DNA of 64,000 nucleotides from Earliella scabrosa (taxonomy: Eukaryota > Basidiomycota > Agaricomycetes > Polyporales > Polyporaceae). This document shows positions 56,639-64,000 of this stretch, piece by piece. Position numbers and translations under genes: made by a program. The first letter of the stretch is position 1, and every line of letters starts with the position of its first letter. Under the pieces are notes generated by a model that was not told where the DNA came from, searched no databases, and worked only from the letters and a program-made list of their open reading frames with translations. The DNA is taken from contig JABYQQ010000023.1 of NCBI GenBank assembly GCA_022605405.1, positions 62,001-126,000 on the forward strand. Reading direction: 5' to 3'.

Positions 56639-57505
56639 ATGCCCCCATCGAACCTCGCTGCCCACACAGCCATCTCTCCGCTTGCCCCCAACGATGAACC
56701 CGGCTTTGTCTATGGCTCCGGAGAGGTTCGATCTCGGAGCCCTGGCCTGTCTCGTCATGCTTGCTCGGATGCGGGGAGAGTCCATCGGTCTCTCGATCTT
56801 GGGCCGACGTCTCCAACTGGCCCCCCATCGCCTCCTCAAACTTCGCTATGCAGCCAACCTCCGCAGAAGCGAAGCCGATTGCATGCCGTCAGCTATGATA
56901 GCGTAGCTGTTGCAACACCCGGTGGGCCCAATGGGACATGACTGAAGCAGCCTTGCGTTCAGTGTGCGCGAGCGGGGATTGCGGACGAATGCGCGACGAA
57001 TCGTCGGACCATTGGCTGTCGACGATGCAATGCCCAACGGTTATCGTGCAGCTTCTTAGGTGGTAAGTCATGTTCTCATTCGGCACGCCGCTGAGCTGTT
57101 ATAGCCGTTACAGGCATGACAGCTTCTGGGTCCGACCTCGAAGTTCCCGGGCTACTCCAAAGCATCGACTCCGGCCTGCTGGCGCTCCAGCGGCAATGCG
57201 GAATCATTGCTGAGAGCATCGAAGGCGTGCATCGACGAATAGCAGGGGTGGAGGCCGATCTGGCTGGTTTGGTTGGTGAGCGCGCCCTTCCGAGCCTTAC
57301 CCTTACCACCTCTGCCCCAATCGTCCCCCCCTTTGTATCCGCACCTCCACATGACGAACAAGCGGAAGCAGAGGCTAGCCATGGCAAACGGCGCATGCGT
57401 GCGTGGGAGGCCGACGAGTACGATTTGGATGCCCACCATCACCGAGAGGCGCGACGGGCCCGAACAGTGGTATGTCCATTCGTAATGCGCGCGAGACAGG
57501 GCTGA
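56639..57505 (+). CDS. Hypothetical Cys-rich (zinc-cluster-like) protein
   Basis: Probable multi-exon gene; boundaries are uncertain. A frame from ATG 56639 is Ser/Pro-rich (PTSPTGPPSPPQTS). After a possible acceptor near 56947 a short exon reads QPCVQCARAGIADEC, then GCRRCNAQRLSCSF. Its six Cys are arranged C-x2-C-x8-C, then C-x2-C-x7-C, compatible with zinc binding. A 53-nt intron (about 57062-57114) leads to an exon with a helical heptad-like stretch (LLQSIDSGLLALQRQCGIIAESI), a possible coiled coil. The Cys pattern recalls fungal zinc-cluster DNA-binding proteins but does not match the classical Zn2Cys6 spacing, so I do not assign that family. The end is taken at the first stop after the coiled-coil exon; a further exon may follow near 57550. 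Confidence 0.4.
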
Positions 57506-59500
57506 TCAAGCCATGAGGAGCAGGTTGGGCTTGCATGCCACAACAGGTTGAACGGTCCTGCGGCGCAACTGACCCCGGCGAACCCCATCACACCCTTGCC
57601 ACCTCTGGACGCCGCGACCGCCTCACAGACAGCATCCCTGCACCAGTTGAGTCATCATCCGTGCCCGAACATCCACCATGCTAACACAGAGATACGCATT
57701 CAGCCATCGCTTGAGAGTGGAGCCTCAGCGTTCGCGCCGCACCCTTTCGCCGCCCCGTCACGCCTCGCCGTCGGGTTTCGCGTAGATTTTTGTACCCATA
57801 GATGTCTCAACGGGAAATCTGATCGCCTACAATCGCTTCGACTTGGCATGACCGACAGAAGATTGGGGGCCCATGCCCTGTACGACGCGCATGTGCTACT
57901 CAGGCTGTAGCATTACACGTGTGGCACAGTTGGGATAAGGTCGGACCGTAGCCGTTCCAAGTACCTACCGCCCGTGGGTCCCTTCCACGCTACGACCCAT
58001 TCGAGCGCGCGGCACGCGAGCTGGGGCGTTGAAGCACGTTGATGGTGACGATCGATCGAAACCTGCCCATGTGGACGACGGGACGGCGTGTCTTCCGCAC
58101 GCCTTCGACACATCGCGGGCTGCCCGAAACCAGCCAAGGCTGCACGAGACCGCTGACGGTCAGCGGCACACATGGTGAGGGAGTACGGAGGCTTGCTCGC
58201 TAGCCACCCAGCTGACTGTCCCGTACACTGCAGCTGAGGGACGTGTGCAGTTCCGCGGCCGCGGCGTCGATGTGGCCGGTCATTTTGGTACCAGGCCTGA
58301 GGACGATGTTTACGGACAACAGTGACAGACAGTCAGCATAACGAGCACACCTCTGTAGCCGGCCGCGATCCGCCAGCCCTGCTTTGCTGCCAGGCGAACG
58401 ACAGGCATTTGCTAAGCACGAACGGAGTATCTTTACTACGGATGGCCGACGTGAGTCGCGCCCAGCTGTTGTCCACTGCATGGGCTGACGATGATCATCA
58501 TGCTCAGCTGCTGTTCTGCGCATATCAAATTGCGACCTTATCTTGATGATCTTGGGGGATACGCCCCCCCCCCTCCGCGCCCCTGCGAAGCAAGGTCTCA
58601 GGCGCAGCTCACCACCCCGAAGATCGAGATCTGCCATCTATTCACCTTCAGACCTGAACTGCGCTGACTGGTTTAAGGCAACACGGGGCGAAAGACTCAA
58701 CATCGGATGGTGGCGTTCCGCGTGTCTGATGAGGGGATCCGGGGTGCAACCAATAACCCGAATCGCAAGCCACGAGGCGGCGGACCCTCCACGAACGGGG
58801 ACACCTCGCAGGGTGGACAGCATCAGAATTCGTGAGCCTTGGTTGCGGCCCTGTCAGATCGGGCCATTCCGGCGCGCATGTGCGATTGATTTACCTTCCA
58901 CTAGGACAGAAGTGGCGGGGTTGGCATCCCGTGCAACAACCCGCCCTGCTATTCGCGCCTGCGGTTCGTCTGAGCGGGAAGCACGCACTTTGTCCTTCTG
59001 CTGCGCCCCTTCGCCCGGACACCGTTCGCTCTCGATGGCCAGCCGAAGGCGACGGGGACGGGGTCGCTCCGTGACCCCAGCAACTCCACCGCAGGCAGAA
59101 CTGCCCGCTCCTGTTGTCCCCACCAGGCGAACCCTGTCGAGCCCAGCGAACGAGCGCAGAGGGCGAACCGCCGTGAACGACTTCGAGAGGCTGCGGCTGT
59201 TGAGCCTTTGCCCCCGCCACGCCGGCAACGCCGTCAGCTCAACATCTCCCCCGAGGACCCTGGACGTCCGACCGAAGCACCGCAGGACGAAGCGGGAGGT
59301 GCGCGCCCCGTCTTTGCAAGCCTCGAGGCAGAAGGTATTTGCTCGCAGGGTCCGACATCGGAGCGACTGCGTTGACATGTAGTTTTCGCAGACGGCGGTT
59401 CAGAGGCCCAGGTAGAGGTGCCGCCACTGGGGTGTCCTTCGCTCCTTCCGGACTCCGGGAGAGACAACCACGGGTCGGACAACCCCGCTGTCCTTGCGCC
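57506..59500. other. No gene assigned; scattered GC-rich frames
   Basis: About 2 kb. Several overlapping open frames occur on both strands (for example 58543-59382 plus, 58854-59378 minus), as expected for GC-rich sequence. A plus-strand stretch near 59240-59560 (FASLEAEGICSQGP, then DNHGSDNPAVLAPRVSETD) looks like disordered protein and may be upstream exons of the next gene. Confidence 0.35.
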
Positions 59501-59974
59501 GAGAGTGAGTGAGACCGACTGTGTGCCAGGAACCGCTGATTCACCCGATCCGGCGTCGTCGTCAATGTGCTAGATGGGCTTCGTGCGCTCTACGGGCGGG
59601 GGAGCATTTGATTGTGCGTAGAGTGTCTGCCGCCGGTCATGACGACGAGAGGCTCATGCCCAATCATCACAGCTCTCGCCCTCCTGCACAGCATAGGCGG
59701 GTCGTATAGAGAGCCAGCCCTGAACCTGACGCTACTACACCAGCAAGCTGTGGGAGCCCAGGTGTGTACGACTCACCATAAGTGCCGTGCGAGGACTGAC
59801 GTGGAGCCCCAGCGAGCGAACGACGGGACAATGGCGGTAGCGTGGACTGCTGGCAGGCAGGACGAAGACCCATGGACCCACAATGTCACGCCGGAGGGAT
59901 CAGTTACAGAGATCCCAGGTTCGTGCGCGGAATACTCTCACACGACATGTGTGCACGTGTACTGATGAACGGTG

Positions 59975-60862
59975 CAGGTCACTCAGCTGAGCCCAGTGAG
60001 TTTGAAGAGGACCTGGCTGACGATGAAGACTGCGAGCACGGTGAGTGATCATGTCGCATGTCGCGTATGCTTGCCTAAGGTCCACGGGCTGTCAGATGCC
60101 ATAGCGAGGTCGTCGCCTGTGCCTATCCCACAAGAGGAGGACGACGAGGCGTTCTACTATCCAGACGAAGGGGAAGGGAGCGCCGACATGACATTCGACG
60201 AGTCGGACTCAGAGGTCACCGCGGCGCTGACAGTCCACGCGGACGTCCTCGCATGACCTTTCCGAGGGCGGCCGGTTCCCTTCGTTGAACCGGACACCGT
60301 CGACTTCCTCGCCTACAAGTTTGCAGGAAGAATAGAGGAAGCGAAACGGCTCGCGGCCACCCCAGCACCGTACGGAACGGGGTACCGAGATCTCCAGCGG
60401 GTGAAGCTTATCAACGGCACCTTGAGAGACCTCGGGCTCAGCAATACCCAAGGAGACACAGGCACAGTCACGGTGCGCTTTCGACAACGCTGGCTCGACA
60501 TAGGCGCGAAAGACGTCATGAATACCTTCGGGATGGTCCCTGGAACATACCACAGCATCCACTCTCGCTTTGACAACACGCACCAAGTGTTTTGCTGGCT
60601 GGAAGAGAACCCAACGCGCTGGGCCTCGACGAACGAAGAAAGCGTGGAGTGGCAATTCTGGGCCACGATGCGGGAGTTCTTTGGGCCGACGCGGCTGCCC
60701 GAGCAGAACAAGGTTCACAATCCGCCCCTCAGCGCGTACGTCCGAGAGGCGATCGAGAAGGGTAGTATGTATTTCTATAATACGTCACAGGCGGTTTGGG
60801 CGAGCTTCGGGCTGCCGAAGGCGGGGAACCTTGTCGCGCCGCCGAAGCTACTGGATGAGTAG
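59975..60862 (+). pseudogene. Unrecognised gene with acidic linker and one nonsense codon
   Basis: An exon around 59978-60042 (FEEDLADDEDCEH) splices plausibly (donor GTGAGT at 60043) to 60097 (DAIARSSPVPIPQEEDDEAFYYPDEGEG). The frame meets TGA at 60254-60256 after HADVLA, then stays open for 202 more codons (FRGRPVPFVEPDTVDFLAYKF through RFRQRWLDIGAKDVMNTFG to KLLDE). The C-terminal ~180 residues look folded, with many aromatic residues (VFCWLEENPTRWAS, VEWQFWATMREFFG). No known motif is seen. Acidic linkers like this one precede transposase cores in the same window, but the family is unknown. CGA to TGA would explain the stop. Confidence 0.45.
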
Positions 60863-61447
60863 GACTTGAACGTGGTACGGATCTTGATGTACAAATGGAG
60901 GCGTAACAGGCAATTTAACGGAGCTTGATGCCTGGGGTGTGCGACGTTCGAGGGTGCAGGACGAGGTGGGGACGATCAGCGACGCGAGAGAGCACGGGTG
61001 ACACCGCGTGCTACGGTGGGGATACCGTGGGCGGCTCGGGACTATCTCCGGGACAACGCCAGAGCCCCGATAGCACGCTCGGAGCGCGACAGGTTGACTA
61101 ACGATGAAAGAGGGTGGGATGCGGCTCGGGCGTGAAATATAGACGCGACCCAAGGAACGCGCGCAGCTACGGAGTGGAAGAGGGATGGATGAGCGAAGTC
61201 CGGCTGGGAGATGAAATCGGAGCTCATCCTCCGAGAGCGACTGTGTTTACCCCGAGTGCGGTGGCTGCGTTGGTTTCGTAATAGAGGATGCATTGGTTTC
61301 GTAATAGAGGATGCGCCCGCATGGAGACATCGGGCAAAGCGACGACACGAGCTGCACCTTCGCATCCTGAGCATAAAAGTAACGTGGCGGCCCCAAAGAT
61401 TGCGGAGGACACTCGCTATGCGTTCCGCAATCCTTGCGGCCGCCACA
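60863..61447. other. No gene; contains a short tandem duplication
   Basis: Intergenic. A perfect tandem duplication of about 23 bp (TTGGTTTCGTAATAGAGGATGC repeated) lies at about 61270-61315. Confidence 0.5.
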
Positions 61448-61520
61448 AGAGCATTAGAGGGAGTTGAACCCTCTACAGATACATCTGGAGTGATATACCG
61501 CTGAGCCATCAACGCCCAGG
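61448..61520 (-). repeat. tRNA-like sequence (degenerate tRNA or SINE head)
   Basis: On the minus strand, an A-box-like TGGCTCAGCGG and a perfect T arm (GAGGG-TTCAACT-CCCTC, a B box) are spaced as in a tRNA. The acceptor and anticodon stems do not pair well, so I cannot name an amino acid. It lies about 45 bp from the end of the gypsy LTR. Confidence 0.4.
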
Positions 61521-61559
61521 AGGCAAAGGGCAATGCGGTCAAGTGTAGGGGATGCACAG

Positions 61560-62165
61560 GTCACCCTGTATCAAAACCCAGGGCACCGGGCCGAGGAATG
61601 GCTAGTGCTGATGGGGGCGGTTGACGCAACACAGTAGCGGTCGGACAGGCACATAGAACTCCATGAAGATTGGTCAGTGAATGTGTGAACGAGGGGAGAG
61701 GTAAGTATGGGATATAGTTGTCGCGACCTGGGGTCAAGCGAGACGAGGAGGGAACGACGAGGCGAGCGAGGGCGTCCGACGAGCACTTGTGCAGCGAGAG
61801 TGGAGCAAGGCTCGACACGCAGGGCTGGAGACAAGTTGTATTGAGCGAAGTATCTACAAGTGAAATACAAGTGAGGCTTACCTGGAGACAAGAGGTCGAA
61901 ACTGAGGTCTCCAGGTAGCGGGTGCTAGGGTTTATATCTACGGTTAGAACAATAGCGCTTGGAGAACAATAGAACAATAGAGTGACGGAACAATGGAGGA
62001 GATACAATGGTATGACGACAATTGTGTCCGGAACAAAGGAAAAGAAACAAAAGGGGCTCTGGAATCTGGAAGTACAATGGTGATAGCGAACAATGGAAAC
62101 AGTGAACGGCCGTGAACGGTGGTTAGTTGGGCGCTTCCCTAGGCGCTGAGGGACCGTTTGTGACA
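61560..62165 (-). repeat. 3' LTR of Ty3/gypsy element (outer edge approximate)
   Basis: In element orientation the LTR starts TGTCACAAACGG, directly after a purine tract (AGGAGGGGGGTAC), and ends around GATACAGGGTGACC. The outer edge is uncertain (61560-61567) because the partner LTR is outside the window. An 11-bp perfect hairpin (TACCTGGAGAC...GTCTCCAGGTA, 61879-61917) and a TTTATATCTA TATA-like box (about 61930) lie within it. Confidence 0.65.
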
Positions 62166-62191
62166 GTACCCCCCTCCTAAGGCTCATGTCC

Positions 62192-64000
62192 TCATGAGCG
62201 ACGCTTCTTGGGCGTGTAGGGTTTGTGAGGTCCATCAGCGTCTGGATGTCTGTTATGGAATGCCTCTACTAGTTCGGCTGCATGTTCGACATCCGCCGCA
62301 TCTTCCCAAGAGTCGTTCTCTGGACCCCATCCCTTCCATCGGACTAAGTACTGCAGCTTGTGCCACCTGCCCCATCGGCGCGAGTTACGAATTTCCTCCA
62401 CTTCGTACTCTTCCTCGCCTTCGACTTCAATTGGGGCGGGTTCGGGAGGGACCCGTCCTGGCAGCGTACTCTGCTTGTGTGCGTGAAGGAGTGAGACATG
62501 GAACACCGGATGGATCTTCATCGTGTGGGGCAACTTGAGTTCGTATGCTAGTTCACCGACACGTCGCACGACGGGGTACGGGCCTGCGAACTTGTCGGCG
62601 AGCTTCTTAGGGATGTCTGAGAATCTCAAGTTGCGTGTGTCCAGCCACACTTTCTGTCCAGGTGTGAACATCGGGGTGTCCTGTGCGTGCCGGTCGAAGT
62701 ACTCCTTCATACGCTCGGCTGTCAGTGTCAGTGCAGCTGTGGCATCCTCGCGCGCCTTGGCAAGCTCTGCAAGTCGCTCGTTGGCTGCAGGTACTTGTGT
62801 GTCCGGGTTGGCAGGTACCAGGAATTGCGGTTCGTATCCGTACATCAGGAAGAAGGGGGAGTAACCCGTTGACGAGTGAACTCTGGCGTTGAGTGCATAC
62901 TCTGCAATGGGGAGCCATTTGACCCAGTCATCTCGTCGCTGACTGCAGAACGCTCGCAGGTACGCCTCTACTTCCTGATTGAACCGCTCCGACTGTCCGT
63001 CGGTCTGGGGATGATACGCAGTGGACAGGGCGCTCTCAATGCGTAAGCCCTTCAGAATGGCACGGAATAGGTCTGCAGCGAATTGCGGTCCTCGGTCGGA
63101 GATGATCTTTCGGGGCAGTCCATGCAGGCGGAAGTACTCCCGAATGAAGACGTCTGCTGCCCCTCCGGCATCAATCTCGTCGCTGCAGGGTACCAAGTGC
63201 ACCAGCTTTCCGTGTCTGTCTGCCATGAGCTGGATCGCGTTGTGGCCGTCAATCTCGGGAAGGCCGACGATGTAGTCACAAGTGACAATCTGTCCAGGCC
63301 TTTCAGGGATTTCGTTGGGTTTGAGAAGACCTTGAGGTCGACTCCGTACGGGTTTCGTGCGCCGACAAGTGTCGCACGTCCCCACGTACTCCTTAACGAA
63401 TTTGCCCATCCCTGGCCACCAGTAATTGCGCGATACCAACTCAAGCGTCTTCCACTGCCCTGGGTGTCCCACAGGAGGTAGGTCGTGGTGAATTCGGACA
63501 ATCTCAGTGCGGAGTGCCTCGTCTTTTGGTACGTAGACCTTTCCTCGATAGAGGATGAGGCCTTGCTCGACATTCCAATCGACGAGGTCGCTCTGGAGCC
63601 GCGCTGGTCCTAGTTTCTCCACTTTCTGTAGAGCTTCTGCTACCTCCTGCTCCCGTTCGGAGCAAGTGCGAATACGCTTTAGCAGGGCTTTGTCTGCCAC
63701 TACCGCGTTGTGTCCTCTACGAGCTGCCAGTAGCCTGAACTGTTCCGGTCGTAGCACTATCTGGTCTAGGTTGTCATCGGCATCATCCTTCTGGTGATCA
63801 GGACGCCTGGAGAGTGCATCTGCACGTCCGTTGGACGTGCCTGGTTTGTGCGTGATCTCGAAGTCAAACCTTGACAGATAAAGTGCCCATCGCGCCTGTC
63901 TACGAGTGAGATGTTGTGCGGTGCGCCAATATTCGAGATTCTTGTGGTCTGACTGAATCTCGAAACACCTTGGTAACCCTTCCAGGTAGTGGCGCCAGGC
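62192..64000 (-). CDS. Gypsy Pol, RNase H to chromodomain (partial)
   Basis: An open minus-strand frame continues through the window edge; the 5' part is missing. From the edge: the RNase H tail (QSDHKNLEYW, ALYLSRFDFEITHKPG), then an H2C2 zinc region (RIHHDLPPVGHPG, CDTCRRTKP). The integrase core has CDYIVGLP, ISDRGPQF and HPQTDGQSERFNQ (D, D and E residues present). The C-terminal block GPYPVVRRVGELAYELKLP is followed by a chromodomain (EYEVEEIRNSRR, LQYLVRWKGWGPENDSWED). Chromodomains of this class target integration to histone-marked chromatin. No stop or frameshift is visible in the part shown. It ends in a basic KKRRS tail. Confidence 0.95.
   Translation of the reverse strand, partial: AWRHYLEGLPRCFEIQSDHKNLEYWRTAQHLTRRQARWALYLSRFDFEITHKPGTSNGRADALSRRPDHQKDDADDNLDQIVLRPEQFRLLAARRGHNAVVADKALLKRIRTCSEREQEVAEALQKVEKLGPARLQSDLVDWNVEQGLILYRGKVYVPKDEALRTEIVRIHHDLPPVGHPGQWKTLELVSRNYWWPGMGKFVKEYVGTCDTCRRTKPVRSRPQGLLKPNEIPERPGQIVTCDYIVGLPEIDGHNAIQLMADRHGKLVHLVPCSDEIDAGGAADVFIREYFRLHGLPRKIISDRGPQFAADLFRAILKGLRIESALSTAYHPQTDGQSERFNQEVEAYLRAFCSQRRDDWVKWLPIAEYALNARVHSSTGYSPFFLMYGYEPQFLVPANPDTQVPAANERLAELAKAREDATAALTLTAERMKEYFDRHAQDTPMFTPGQKVWLDTRNLRFSDIPKKLADKFAGPYPVVRRVGELAYELKLPHTMKIHPVFHVSLLHAHKQSTLPGRVPPEPAPIEVEGEEEYEVEEIRNSRRWGRWHKLQYLVRWKGWGPENDSWEDAADVEHAAELVEAFHNRHPDADGPHKPYTPKKRRS

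Larger units (their letters stand above)
61560..64000 (-). mobile_element. Ty3/gypsy chromodomain retrotransposon, 3' part
   Basis: The 3' LTR and the 3' portion of pol, running off the right edge of the window. The open frame, RNase H-integrase-chromodomain order and purine tract define the family. Confidence 0.93.

Noticed and set aside
61448..61520. Functional tRNA gene
   Set aside because: A and B boxes are good, but acceptor, D and anticodon stems do not fold into a standard cloverleaf, so it is listed only as tRNA-like.
1..64000. CRISPR array, rRNA genes, bacterial operons or riboswitches
   Set aside because: No regularly spaced direct repeats, rRNA-like segments or prokaryotic features were seen; gene structure is fungal.

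Overview
The window looks like a transposon-dense stretch of a filamentous basidiomycete nuclear genome, most likely an agaricomycete. Signs are short (49-78 nt) GT-AG introns, several with CTAAC/CTGAC branch sites; a Plavaka-type transposase; a RepHel Helitron; copia and chromodomain gypsy retroelements; and F-box-like hypothetical genes of a kind common in mushroom-forming fungi. All family names rest on motif recognition by eye, since no search could be run.

Layout. 1-4.3 kb: degenerate sequence holding a broken dynein light chain (LC8) gene. About 4.3-11.5 kb: a Helitron with a two-intron Rep-helicase gene, a second gene for a possible OB-fold/ssDNA-binding protein, and a candidate 3' end (hairpin plus CTAG-T) at 11515. 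About 12.13-13.07 kb: a foldback element whose ~316-bp inverted arms carry tRNA-like A/B boxes. 13.5-20.1 kb: copia copy 1, killed by one nonsense codon. 20.7-21.8 kb: a 5'-truncated Helitron helicase remnant. 22.8-23.8 kb: a two-exon hypothetical gene with a repeated short motif. 24.5-35.6 kb: a Plavaka transposase gene (minus strand) split by a 7,783-bp hAT element (12-bp TIRs, 8-bp target duplication). The hAT carries a damaged transposase, a divergent accessory gene and an AT-rich nested insertion.

35.9-39.9 kb: divergent from Plavaka lies a nine-exon gene with a low-complexity linker and a C-terminal region resembling a HECT ubiquitin ligase. 40.1-47.9 kb: an F-box-like gene interrupted in frame by a second copia family (5-bp target duplication, LTRs identical by eye, full 1612-codon ORF). 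48.3-54.8 kb: copia copy 2, nearly identical to copy 1 but with an open 1825-codon polyprotein. 55.4-60.9 kb: an intact F-box-like gene, a Cys-rich hypothetical gene and a decayed acidic-linker gene. 61.45-64 kb: a tRNA-like sequence, then the 3' LTR and 3' half of a Ty3/gypsy chromodomain element running off the window.

How it fits together: most genes belong to mobile elements, and the insertion order can partly be read (hAT into Plavaka, AT-rich block into hAT, copia into the F-box-like gene). The least explained parts are the Plavaka/HECT-like head-to-head pair, the hAT accessory gene, the Helitron accessory gene, the tRNA-like foldback element, and a between-LTR difference shared by two independent copia insertions.
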